Positions 5,078 to 12,000 of a stretch of 12,000 bases of DNA are shown here, one piece after another. The stretch is taken from contig JAGAXP010000068.1 of NCBI GenBank assembly GCA_017940955.1, forward strand, positions 1 through 12,000, read 5' to 3'. Position numbers and translations under genes: made by a program. Origin of the DNA: Oribacterium sp. (lineage in GTDB: Bacteria; Bacillota_A; Clostridia; Lachnospirales; Lachnospiraceae). The notes below the pieces were generated by a model that worked only from the letters and a program-made list of their open reading frames with translations, was not told the origin of the DNA and ran no database searches. The stretch's first letter is position 1, and the number at the start of each line of letters is the position of its first letter.

Positions 5078-6718
5078 ATGAAAAGAAAGGTTTTAAAAAC
5101 GGCGATCATTTTAAGCACGGCACTAACACTTTCAGGGCTGTGCGGATGCGGTTCGGACAGTTCGGCGGCAGTGGCAGAGTCTGAGTCTGAATCAGAACCT
5201 GTGGCAGGAAAAGGTGTTGCGGGAGAGAAGTATAAAGCAGAGTTCAATGGCCATACTTACGAATTTATTGATGAAGATATGACCTGGGAGGAAGCAAGGA
5301 AAGCCTGCATCAGCCGGGGAGGTCATCTGGCCACAGTTACTTCAGCAAAAGAGCAGGAATACCTTGAAGAGATGTTCATAAACATTAATGGTAATGAAAG
5401 GGGACCCTGGTTCGGAGGATACAGCGACGGTGCCTATGGCGGAGACAAAAACGACTGGTGCTGGGTAACAGGCGAGAAATGGAATTATACCAACTGGGCC
5501 GACGGTGAACCCGATAATGCTGAGGGTACCGAATGGTTCACACATTTCTGGAAGGAAATGAAGTGGAACGATATCAATAACGATGATACTCGTGACAGTC
5601 AGAAAGGTTATATCTGCGAATATGACTCGTGCTCAGATCTTCTCGATGATGGCGGTAACGAAGCCTCGTCAGAAACTTCCGGGAAGGCAGAACAAAAGGA
5701 TCACGGGGATCTGCCGGTTTTCAACGGCCATGCATATGAATTCATAGATAACCCTGTTTCCTGGACAGAGGCGCGTAAATACTGTGACTCGGTCGGAGGG
5801 CATCTTCTGACCATCACCTCTCCGGAGGAACAGAAATTCATAGAGAATGCTTTCTCCGGGAAGATGTTCTGGATCGGAGCATACAGTAACGGTGTATACG
5901 GCGGCGATAAGTATGACTGGCGCTGGGTAACCGGGGAAGAGTGGTACTATGAAAACTTTACTGACGGAGAACCTTCCAATTCCGACGGCGAAGAATGGTT
6001 TGGCTGCATATGGAAAAAAATGAAGTGGAATGATCTCAGGGAAGGTGACCCGGGCAACCGTCTGGACGGCTTTGTCTGTGAATTTGATGATCTGCCGGAT
6101 CTTTTTGAAGCGGACGGAAGCATTAATCCCATGTCGGATCCTCCGGAAATGGAAGAGTACGATTCCGAAGTAGACAATGAATGGGAAAAAGCGCTTAAAG
6201 AGAGTACGAAAGAAGATCCCTTCATTAAAGATCTGGGAGACGGACGTTATGCGATCCAGTCCCATTGGAGAGGCGTACAGATCAAATATCCGATAAGCTA
6301 TGTTGCGGGTGAAGACGGAGATGCACTTTATGTATATGACGGCGACTCCATGTATATCTATGCGAGAAATATCACGGCAGCAGCCGAGGATTACAAAGGA
6401 AATCTTGCGGCATTCTGTGCGGCCAGGGCAGAAGAACAGGTTGTAGAGGATTTCACAAGGCTGTACGGGGCACCTACAAATATGGATGGAGTAAAGCGCG
6501 AGGGTGGAGACGGAAATAACCGCATATGCTCCATCAGGGGAAATATGTGGAACGGTAATGCAGACATGGCGTTTTCGTCAAAGGTTGTCATATCAGGAAA
6601 AAAGAGCAATTTCCTCGTTCTGTATACGGTTTTCTGGAGATATGGCGATGATGAGGCCCGCTCTCATACCGGCAATATAAAAGTTACATCCTGGGGTAAG
6701 GGAGACATGTACGGTTAG
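5078..6718 (+). CDS. Lipoprotein with two C-type lectin domains
   Basis: This 546-residue protein has a lipoprotein signal ending LCGC (Cys24 the likely lipidated residue), then a Ser/Glu spacer. Two C-type lectin-like domains follow, at about residues 53-183 and 213-336. Each starts FNGH.YEFID, has EAR..C and GGHL, a loop with GGDK.DW.WVTGE.W, the EPD (144-146) or EPS (298-300) triplet and WND (163-165, 317-319). These are the calcium and sugar-contact positions of the family. Cys77/Cys180 and Cys236/Cys334 fit the conserved long disulfide; Cys128 and Cys310 lack clear partners. A C-terminal region (about 376-546), beginning DPFIKDLGDGRYAIQ, is a separate unknown domain; part of its DNA recurs after nagA. 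I chose the ATG at 5078 because AAGGAAGGG lies just upstream. A surface glycan- or protein-binding role is inferred. It is the first gene of a run through nagA. Confidence 0.88.
   Translation: MKRKVLKTAIILSTALTLSGLCGCGSDSSAAVAESESESEPVAGKGVAGEKYKAEFNGHTYEFIDEDMTWEEARKACISRGGHLATVTSAKEQEYLEEMFININGNERGPWFGGYSDGAYGGDKNDWCWVTGEKWNYTNWADGEPDNAEGTEWFTHFWKEMKWNDINNDDTRDSQKGYICEYDSCSDLLDDGGNEASSETSGKAEQKDHGDLPVFNGHAYEFIDNPVSWTEARKYCDSVGGHLLTITSPEEQKFIENAFSGKMFWIGAYSNGVYGGDKYDWRWVTGEEWYYENFTDGEPSNSDGEEWFGCIWKKMKWNDLREGDPGNRLDGFVCEFDDLPDLFEADGSINPMSDPPEMEEYDSEVDNEWEKALKESTKEDPFIKDLGDGRYAIQSHWRGVQIKYPISYVAGEDGDALYVYDGDSMYIYARNITAAAEDYKGNLAAFCAARAEEQVVEDFTRLYGAPTNMDGVKREGGDGNNRICSIRGNMWNGNADMAFSSKVVISGKKSNFLVLYTVFWRYGDDEARSHTGNIKVTSWGKGDMYG
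6179..6321 (+). repeat. Segment duplicated after nagA (source copy)
   Basis: These 143 bases lie inside the lectin lipoprotein gene (residues about 368-414, the start of its C-terminal domain). They recur at 11321-11463 with about eight mismatches by my count. Because the copy here is inside an intact frame, it is the likelier source. Confidence 0.9.
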
Positions 6719-6768
6719 TGATAGCCTGAATGAGTCCATGTTAACATAAGTCATGAAGATGAACGGTA

Positions 6769-6788
6769 TTTCATACATAAGAAAGGTA
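6769..6788 (+). repeat. Leader motif shared with the lectin gene
   Basis: This is the second copy of the 20-base leader motif at 5052-5071, reading TTTCATACATAAGAAAGGTA. It carries the AAAGG ribosome binding site of the next gene. Its presence supports a start at 6798 rather than at the in-frame ATG at 6753, which would place the motif inside the coding region. Confidence 0.45.
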
Positions 6789-6797
6789 CAATTTCGG

Positions 6798-8705
6798 ATG
6801 AAACGATTGTGGATTGTATTAATGGGGTTATTTATGCTGTTTGGATTATTCGGATGTGGAACGAGAGCCATAGGCGGTGAAAAGGCCAAAGCAGATTCCG
6901 GAACCTGCGGTGGGAATATTACCTGGACTTACGATAAATCAACGAAAACGCTGACTTTTTCGGGTACCGGAGAGATGGAAGCGGAGAAATTCATGTGGTC
7001 GGATTACAAGATTCAAAAGCTGGTCATCGGCGAGGGAATCACGTCCATTGTGAGAAATGCATTTTATTCGAACCAAAACCTTACCGGTGAACTGGTGCTT
7101 CCAAGCACTTTGAAGACCATAGGCGAATTTGCATTTTATGGCTGCGAGGGACTGACCGGTGAGCTTACTCTTCCGGATTCGGTTGAGAAAGTGGGCGACT
7201 ATGCGTTTACGCGATGCAAGGGCTTTACAGGTATCAAACTGTCCGGGTCTTTGAAGGAAATCGGAGACGAAGCATTTGCAGACTTTGAAAATGCGGAAGG
7301 CACTCTGGAACTGCCGGACGGTCTCGAAAAGATAGGAAGATGCGCTTTTATCAGGGCTCGTAAACTGAGAGGAGATCTGATCATTCCCGATTCCGTGACA
7401 GTCATGAAAGACTGGGTTTTCAGCGAGTGCGGTTTTGACGGAAAACTGAAGCTTCCGGCAAAGCTTGAAAAGATCGAGTATTCCTGTTTTAACCATTGCG
7501 AGAATCTAACCGGAGATCTTGTGATCCCCGACGGTGTTAAGGATATCGATTTCCATGCGTTTTGCGGCTGCGGCTTTGACGGAACACTAACTCTTCCAAA
7601 GGGATTGGAGCATATCGGCAACGGCGGATTATCCTACTGCAAAAAACTAAAAGGAGATCTGGTGCTTCCCGACAGTCTGAAGCTTATGGAGAACAATGCC
7701 TTTGAAGGTGATGAGAGTCTTACTTCCCTTAAGCTTCCGAAGGGCTTGAAAAACATCTGCTCCGGTGCATTCCGGGGATGCGAGAGCATGACAGGTAAGC
7801 TGGAGCTTCCGGAATCACTTTTGGTTATCGGTGACCATGCTTTTGGAGGTACCGGCTTTACGGGTGCCCTGAAGTTTCCTGCAGGACTTATTTCCATAGG
7901 TGAATCAGCATTTTCCGGCTGTCGTGGCATTACTTTCATAGCAGGCTTTCCGGAAACACTTACACACATCAAGGATGGCGCATTTTCCGTTTGTGAAGGA
8001 ATATCCGGGGAACTGGTATTCCCTGACGGACTCGCTTACGTGGGTAAATATGCATTTACCGGATGTGTCGGCATTACCGGGGTTACCTTCGGAAACGGCA
8101 TCAGCAGCATCGGACCTGATGCCTTCGGAAAGTGCGAGGGACTTAAGTCTGCCGAGTTTACCGGCGCCGTAGCAGATTACTACGGACAGGAGGAAAAACA
8201 TCCAAGCTTCCCCGAGGAATGCGTGATCAATGCTCCGGCATCTGCAGTGAAGCGTACGGACACATGGAAGGAAAACGCGTCGAAGGCAGAGCCCGGCAAA
8301 GAAAAGGAAAGCGGTTCTTCCGATATAGGAGTTGAAAGAGAGGTACCATATTACTGGACTTCAGCTCTTACAGGCGAAGAATATGTCGGCGAAGGAAAGC
8401 TCGCAGATGTTGTGCTGCTTTTTGATGACAACACGTTAAGTGTAAAGATCAATGGCCGCGAACTGCTTACAGCAAATTACGAAGCAGACATGAATGCAGA
8501 TCCCGAGGATCGTACCATCACCACCAACGGATTCTTCTGCCGTGACGGCTGGATCGAGAGCCTTTCATACGATACAGGCTTCTACAGCGATGATATACTG
8601 ACCGCCACTATGGTGAAGGACGACGGTTCGAAGGAAGAGGTTCGGTTCCATACCGGATCGGAGGAAAGTTTGTATATCAAGCTTGCTGATTTGGCTAAAA
8701 TATAA
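6798..8705 (+). CDS. BspA-type leucine-rich-repeat lipoprotein
   Basis: This 635-residue protein has a lipoprotein signal (MKRLWIVLMGLFMLFGLFGC, lipidated Cys20). A short domain with SGTCGGNITWTYD and LTFSGTGEM follows, as is common at the head of BspA-like proteins. Sixteen leucine-rich repeats of 23-24 residues run from about residue 73 to 455. Each has the plan I..IG..AF..C..LTG.L.LP..L, with the aromatic anchor at 89, 113, 137, 160, 184, 208, 231, 255, 278 (Leu), 302, 325, 349, 372, 396, 420 and 443. A Lys/Glu-rich linker and a beta-rich C-terminal domain (about 513-635) complete it. BspA-type proteins often bind host or matrix proteins; that role here is inferred. I prefer the ATG at 6798 (AAAGG at 6782-6786) because it puts the signal peptide at the N-terminus. 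It lies 79 bases after the lectin gene with no terminator between, so the two are probably co-transcribed. Confidence 0.9.
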   Translation: MKRLWIVLMGLFMLFGLFGCGTRAIGGEKAKADSGTCGGNITWTYDKSTKTLTFSGTGEMEAEKFMWSDYKIQKLVIGEGITSIVRNAFYSNQNLTGELVLPSTLKTIGEFAFYGCEGLTGELTLPDSVEKVGDYAFTRCKGFTGIKLSGSLKEIGDEAFADFENAEGTLELPDGLEKIGRCAFIRARKLRGDLIIPDSVTVMKDWVFSECGFDGKLKLPAKLEKIEYSCFNHCENLTGDLVIPDGVKDIDFHAFCGCGFDGTLTLPKGLEHIGNGGLSYCKKLKGDLVLPDSLKLMENNAFEGDESLTSLKLPKGLKNICSGAFRGCESMTGKLELPESLLVIGDHAFGGTGFTGALKFPAGLISIGESAFSGCRGITFIAGFPETLTHIKDGAFSVCEGISGELVFPDGLAYVGKYAFTGCVGITGVTFGNGISSIGPDAFGKCEGLKSAEFTGAVADYYGQEEKHPSFPEECVINAPASAVKRTDTWKENASKAEPGKEKESGSSDIGVEREVPYYWTSALTGEEYVGEGKLADVVLLFDDNTLSVKINGRELLTANYEADMNADPEDRTITTNGFFCRDGWIESLSYDTGFYSDDILTATMVKDDGSKEEVRFHTGSEESLYIKLADLAKI

Positions 8706-8799
8706 ATAGGGCAAAGAAAAAAGCATAGGATCATTAAAGATATTTAGATTGCAGTATCAACGGAGGCATGCTCAGATATATAATTTCGGAGGTGTATAA

Positions 8800-10152
8800 A
8801 TGTCAAAGAAAAGAAAGAGCGATGAGTCCGATATCAAAATGAGAAATGGCCGGGCCAAAGTGAGTGCGTTGCTGTTTTTGTTTCTTACGGTTCTGTCAAT
8901 TGATGTCATGACTATGACTGCATCAGCAGGTTCCAGGGTGGCTGGTCATGGATGGCAGCCGGAAACCGGTGGAGCGGGAACCGGTACGCCGACTGAAAAT
9001 GGAACCGGTACTCCGACCGGAATCGGAACCGGTATGGCGGCAGCGGGACCAACGGTGCCTTACGCCGGGGAAATATCGGGATTCTCCGGGACAAATGCTG
9101 CCAATAACAATAAAACCGGATCAGGGATGTCCGGTAAGCTTACAATGATCGCCGCCGGTGATAATCTGATCCATAAAACCATCGTGGACAAGGCCTGGCG
9201 TCCCGAGCTGGGAACTCATGATTTTCATTTCCTGTACACACCGATTCTTGACACCATACAGTCTAGGGATCTAGCTGTGATCAATCAGGAGACCATATTT
9301 ATCTCTGACAATTCCCTGATCAGCGATTACCCCACCTTCGGAACCCCGCAGGTTATGGGTGAGGCGCTGGTGGACACCGGATTTGACATTGTGCTTTCCG
9401 CTACAAATCACACCTGGGATAAGGGAGTCCGCGGTGTGAATGACACATTGAATTACTGGAAGACTTTCCACCCGGAAATCACGCTTCTCGGAATTCATGA
9501 CTCTCCGGCAGCCTTTAACACTATTGACTATGTGGAGAAGAACGGCATACGCCTTGCGATGTTCAACTATACCTATGGACTGAACGGTTTCAGTGTACCA
9601 GGTTCCCTGTACTACATGGTGAACCTGTTGGGACAGAAGGAAAAGTTCCTGAATGACGTAAGGCTTGCAGAGAATGAAGCGGATATGACAGTCTGTTTCC
9701 TGCATATAGGAGAAGAATATCATCATCAGCCTACGGCCTTCCAGCAGGCTTATGTGTATTCTCTCATTGATGCCGGAGCGGACCTTGTTATCTGCGCACA
9801 TCCTCATGTTGTGGAGCCGGCAGGTTACGTTACCACAGTATCCGGGAACAGTGGTCTTGTTTTCTGGTCCTGCGGAAATCTTATTTCGGCGCAGTCCAAA
9901 GTGCCGCGGATTCTCGGTGGCCTTGCGGATGTGACCATCATGAAAGACGATAACGGAACCAGGATCAGTTCCTGGAATTTCATCCCTACGGTTACGCATT
10001 TCTCCGGTATGGACGTGAGAGTCTTTCTCCTGAAGGATTATAATGACTGGCTGGCTGCCAAGAATCATGCAAATTATAATGATGGCCCTCTCACCACAGA
10101 CAGACTCTGGAATCTGTGGACCTCCGTTACGGGGCTTCAAAGAGAAGGATAG
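8800..10152 (+). CDS. Exported CapA/PgsA-like metallophosphatase-fold protein
   Basis: This 450-residue protein belongs to the CapA (PGA_cap) family of the calcineurin-like superfamily, whose members are tied to capsule or poly-gamma-glutamate at the cell surface. An N-terminal hydrophobic segment (about 21-40, ending TASAGS) acts as signal or anchor. A Gly/Thr-rich linker (about 57-82) has tandem GTGTPT units. The catalytic-type domain (about 113-400) shows AAGDNLIH (Asp121), INQET (Asn162, Glu164), SATNHTWDKG (Asn203, His204), LHIGEEYHHQP (His302) and AHPHVVEP (His334, His336), so the metal-site residues are all kept. The start is fixed by GGAGGTG at 8788-8794. No capB/capC-like ligase genes flank it, so a role in poly-gamma-glutamate synthesis itself is unlikely; a surface-polymer hydrolase or transfer role is inferred. 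nagA follows 20 bases later, so the pair is probably co-transcribed. Confidence 0.88.
   Translation: MSKKRKSDESDIKMRNGRAKVSALLFLFLTVLSIDVMTMTASAGSRVAGHGWQPETGGAGTGTPTENGTGTPTGIGTGMAAAGPTVPYAGEISGFSGTNAANNNKTGSGMSGKLTMIAAGDNLIHKTIVDKAWRPELGTHDFHFLYTPILDTIQSRDLAVINQETIFISDNSLISDYPTFGTPQVMGEALVDTGFDIVLSATNHTWDKGVRGVNDTLNYWKTFHPEITLLGIHDSPAAFNTIDYVEKNGIRLAMFNYTYGLNGFSVPGSLYYMVNLLGQKEKFLNDVRLAENEADMTVCFLHIGEEYHHQPTAFQQAYVYSLIDAGADLVICAHPHVVEPAGYVTTVSGNSGLVFWSCGNLISAQSKVPRILGGLADVTIMKDDNGTRISSWNFIPTVTHFSGMDVRVFLLKDYNDWLAAKNHANYNDGPLTTDRLWNLWTSVTGLQREG
8977..9034 (+). repeat. 24-bp tandem repeat in the capA linker
   Basis: GGAACCGGTA occurs at 8977, 9001 and 9025, a strict 24-base period that encodes the eight-residue unit of the Gly/Thr linker (about 2.5 copies). 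As the unit is a multiple of three, loss or gain of copies would change linker length without breaking the frame. Confidence 0.7.
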
Positions 10153-10172
10153 CGGGAAACGGAGGTATATTC

Positions 10173-11351
10173 TTGATATATAAAAATCTGAAAATTTTTA
10201 CGGAGAATGGTATATTCCGTCCGGGTGCCATAGAAGTCCGTGATGATATCATTGCCAATGTTTTCATCGGAAATGATGTGCCGTCAGCCTTATCCGGTGA
10301 AAGCCTGGACTGTGAAGCTGCTTACTGTTTTCCGGGTATGACAGACCTCCACTTTCACGGTGCAATGAATTGTGACGCGGGCGATGCCACCAATGAAGCA
10401 CTTCAGACTATTGCGAGATATGAAGCGTCAATCGGAGTTACCACCATTTGTCCCGCAACCATGACAGAACCGGTGAAAAAATTGGAACAAATACTGAGTA
10501 ATGCTGCAGATTTTCGTGATGATCAGTTCCTACATCCTGAAAAGCATATAGGTGAAGCGGAGCTTTGCGGCATAAATATGGAAGGTCCCTTCATAAGCAT
10601 GGAAAAAAAGGGAGCCCAGAATGAGGCGAATATCCTGCCCTGTGACGCAGAAATATTTAGAAGATTTCAAAAGGCCGGCAGAGGCATAGTGAAATTCATC
10701 GGGCTTGCACCTGAGATGAGGGATCCGACAGAATTCATAAAGGCTGTAAAGAATGAGGTTAATGTAGCCATTGCACACACAAACGCTGACTATGATACTG
10801 CACTTAGGGCCATGAAAGCCGGTGCAAAACACCTTGTTCATATGTACAATGCCATGCCGGAGATGACTCACAGAAACCCCGGAGTAATCGGCGCAGCCTT
10901 TGATTGTCAAGATGTTAATGCAGAGATTATATGCGATGGAATCCACATCCACCCTTCGGCTATCCGTTCAACTTTCAAAATGTTTGGAAGAGACAGGATC
11001 ATCCTTATCTCAGACAGTTTAAGAGCCACCGGAATGGGGGATGGAACCTATTTTCTGGGTGGTCTCGAAATGAAGGTCGAAGGAAAGCAGGCCAGGATGC
11101 TCAGGGACGGTGCCCTTGCGGGATCCGTAACACCGCTCCCGGATTGTGTCAGGATACTCGTGAAGGAGATGGGAATCCCATTGGAAGATGCCATATACTG
11201 TTCAACAGTTACTCCCGCGAAAGAGCTTGGGATAGCTGACAGAAAAGGATTTCTAAAACCCGGAAGACAAGCGGATATTGTGTTTTGGAATGAAGATCTG
11301 TCTCTGAGATTTGTGTTAGTGAATGGGAAAAAGCCCTTAAAGATAGTATGA
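10173..11351 (+). CDS. nagA: N-acetylglucosamine-6-phosphate deacetylase
   Basis: NagA removes acetate from N-acetylglucosamine 6-phosphate in the cytoplasm, giving glucosamine 6-phosphate for glycolysis or wall synthesis. The 392 residues fit the family's usual length of about 380-400. Seen are DLHFHG (His60, His62), GINMEGPF (metal ligand Glu137), AHTNA (His202), LVHMYNAM (His223), a NPGVIG loop, CDGIHIHP, and the catalytic Asp281 in ISDS, followed by LAGSVTPL. I chose the TTG at 10173 because GGAGGT (10161-10166) lies six bases upstream and because the protein then begins at the usual IYKNLKIF strand. No nagB is adjacent. The final residues after VLVNGK (KPLKIV) do not come from a normal nagA end: from 11321 the DNA matches the lectin lipoprotein gene, read in another frame. 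The enzyme core is intact, so activity is likely. Confidence 0.94.
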   Translation: MIYKNLKIFTENGIFRPGAIEVRDDIIANVFIGNDVPSALSGESLDCEAAYCFPGMTDLHFHGAMNCDAGDATNEALQTIARYEASIGVTTICPATMTEPVKKLEQILSNAADFRDDQFLHPEKHIGEAELCGINMEGPFISMEKKGAQNEANILPCDAEIFRRFQKAGRGIVKFIGLAPEMRDPTEFIKAVKNEVNVAIAHTNADYDTALRAMKAGAKHLVHMYNAMPEMTHRNPGVIGAAFDCQDVNAEIICDGIHIHPSAIRSTFKMFGRDRIILISDSLRATGMGDGTYFLGGLEMKVEGKQARMLRDGALAGSVTPLPDCVRILVKEMGIPLEDAIYCSTVTPAKELGIADRKGFLKPGRQADIVFWNEDLSLRFVLVNGKKPLKIV

Positions 11352-11463
11352 AAGAAGATCCCTACTTCAAAGATCTGGGAGACGGACGTTACGCGATCCA
11401 GTCCCATTGGAGAGGCGTACAGATCAAATATCCGATAAGTTATGTTGCGGGTGAAGACGGAGA
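11321..11463 (+). repeat. Duplicated fragment of the lectin lipoprotein gene
   Basis: These 143 bases match 6179-6321 with about eight substitutions and no gaps. The match begins inside the last codons of nagA at GAATGGGAAAAAGC and ends at GAAGACGGAGA. In the source frame the copy reads EWEKALKDSMKEDPYFKDLG and on to GEDGDGSF, then stops at 11474-11476. In the nagA frame it supplies the final residues and the stop at 11349-11351. Several changes are at non-silent positions, so the copy appears free of coding constraint. Confidence 0.9.
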
Positions 11464-11639
11464 CGGAAGTTTCTGATGATAAGGATTCCAATGAGTCAGA
11501 AAATGATAGTAGCTCAAAGGATGATGATTCAGATAGCGAATCAGGCAGCGATGAATCGGATGATGATTCAAGCAATGATGAAAAAGATGAAGAAGATGAT
11601 TCTGAATCAGATGACTCAAATTCATCAGAGGAAAAATAA
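11442..11639 (+). pseudogene. Remnant frame for an Asp/Ser/Glu-rich tail
   Basis: After the duplicated fragment, a frame runs to TAA at 11637-11639. It codes 58 residues (from codon 11463) of which about 47 are Asp, Glu or Ser, starting TEVSDDKDSNESEND. The only ATG, at 11442, lies inside the duplicated fragment and has no ribosome binding site, so independent translation is doubtful. The frame equals that of nagA. It may be the former C-terminal tail of nagA, cut off by the insertion, or the tail of a lost surface protein; such tails are more usual on exported proteins. The terminator at 11658-11688 follows directly, so it is probably transcribed as the 3' end of the operon. Confidence 0.5.
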
Positions 11640-11657
11640 ATAATTTTTGCATAAGAG

Positions 11658-11688
11658 AAAAGGACTGTGAATTTGCACAGTCCTTTTT
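11658..11688 (+). terminator. Rho-independent terminator of the surface-gene run
   Basis: AAAAGGACTGTG (11658-11669) pairs perfectly with 11676-11687 around a 6-base loop, and the arm ends in six T residues. It is the first strong plus-strand terminator after 4146, so it marks the probable end of the transcript that carries the lectin, leucine-rich-repeat, capA and nagA genes. Confidence 0.85.
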
Positions 11689-11731
11689 TGGGGGAAATGT
11701 GTATATAAAAAGATGGGTTACTATGGCAATA

Positions 11732-11751
11732 AAAAGGGAAACCATCCTTTT
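11732..11751 (-). terminator. Weak terminator for the minus-strand gene
   Basis: AAAAGG (11732-11737) pairs with CCTTTT (11746-11751). On the minus strand the second arm runs into CCCTTTTTATT. The stem is only 6 bp and AT-rich, so the call is modest, but it lies 22 bases beyond the stop of the AhpD-like gene. Confidence 0.35.
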
Positions 11752-11772
11752 AACAAGATGTATATAGAATAT

Positions 11773-12000
11773 TCAGGCTTCATCTGATATCGGCTCAAGA
11801 ATATCAGCAAGAGTTTCCAGCGTAGGAAGCAGCTTTGTCACTCCACAGGTAAAGAAGAGGATCCTGATAACCTCGGTGAGTTCATCAAGGGTTGCTCCGT
11901 TTTCAAGGGCAAGCTTTGAATGGATCTTTATGGTTGTTTCTGTTCCGGTGGCCATACCGATAGCCATGACGATAAGCTCCCTGTATTTTCTGGGTATAGA
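11773..12000 (-). CDS. AhpD/carboxymuconolactone decarboxylase-like protein, partial
   Basis: The last 75 residues of a minus-strand gene are present; it is cut by the window edge at 12000. The segment REL-VMAIGMATGTETTIKIH, then SKLALENGATLDELTEVIR, is the helical core of the carboxymuconolactone decarboxylase/AhpD family. Members with peroxidase-type redox activity carry CxxC then His three residues on. Here the aligned residues are Thr-Glu-Thr-Thr followed by Ile-Lys-Ile-His, so both cysteines are missing while the His stays. AhpD-type disulfide chemistry is therefore unlikely; a decarboxylase-like or unknown role is possible. The internal ATG at 11965-11967 is not the true start, because the family core is open upstream of it. 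A Cys does occur further on, in FFTCGVTK. Confidence 0.75.
   Translation of the reverse strand, partial: SIPRKYRELIVMAIGMATGTETTIKIHSKLALENGATLDELTEVIRILFFTCGVTKLLPTLETLADILEPISDEA

Noticed and set aside
5669..6265. Minus-strand 198-residue ORF opposite the lectin gene
   Set aside because: Antisense shadow of a clearly coding plus-strand gene with two recognisable lectin domains; its translation is low in protein-like motifs.
9271..10140. Minus-strand 289-residue ORF opposite capA
   Set aside because: Long only because of codon use in the capA gene; no ribosome binding site and no domain signature.
11048..11575. Minus-strand 175-residue ORF opposite nagA and the acidic tail
   Set aside because: Ser-rich low-complexity antisense of the Asp/Ser tail and of nagA; part of it mirrors the antisense ORF at the lectin gene because of the duplicated fragment.
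11440..11745. Minus-strand His/Pro-rich 101-residue ORF
   Set aside because: Antisense of the acidic tail and the terminator; the His-rich composition is a by-product of GAT codons on the other strand.

Overview
The window looks like a chromosomal stretch from a Gram-positive, AT-leaning anaerobe of the Clostridia, most plausibly a Lachnospiraceae gut or rumen bacterium of the Butyrivibrio/Roseburia type. This rests on strong purine-rich Shine-Dalgarno sites, TTG starts preceded by such sites, secreted choline-binding-like and BspA-type leucine-rich-repeat proteins, and lipoprotein signal peptides. No rRNA, tRNA, transposase gene, phage gene or cas gene is visible.

Layout. Bases 100-1284 encode a polytopic membrane diguanylate cyclase (GGDEF). 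A bidirectional hairpin terminator (1429-1473) separates it from a convergent gene for a 71-residue single-span membrane protein (1500-1715, minus strand). The next 900 bases (about 1740-2650) hold no long gene. They do hold a good sigma-A-type promoter with two dyads, a pair of 33-bp direct repeats 65 bp apart, a 25-codon reading frame with a ribosome binding site, a possible decayed reading frame, and a long near-perfect hairpin. Bases 2753-4006 encode a membrane-anchored, apparently extracellular HAD-superfamily phosphatase. It is followed by a terminator and REP-like palindromic DNA (4010-4211). On the minus strand, 4225-4932 encodes a secreted protein with cell-wall-binding-type aromatic repeats.

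From 5078 to about 11688 there is a plus-strand run of cell-envelope genes with no obvious internal terminator: a lipoprotein with two C-type lectin domains, a lipoprotein with 16 BspA-type leucine-rich repeats, an exported CapA/PgsA-like metallophosphatase, and nagA (N-acetylglucosamine-6-phosphate deacetylase). The first two would be anchored outside the membrane as adhesion or glycan-binding proteins. CapA is linked to surface polymer, and NagA acts on amino-sugar phosphate in the cytoplasm. A common theme of surface glycan or wall amino sugar handling is inferred, not proven.

The most unusual structure is at the 3' end of nagA. A 143-bp segment (11321-11463), about 94% identical to an internal part of the lectin lipoprotein gene (6179-6321), is joined to the last codons of nagA at a short stretch of microhomology. 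It is followed by a reading frame for a 58-residue Asp/Ser/Glu-rich tail that lies in the same frame as nagA. A terminator follows. The window ends inside a minus-strand gene for an AhpD/carboxymuconolactone-decarboxylase-like protein in which both redox cysteines appear to be replaced by threonine.
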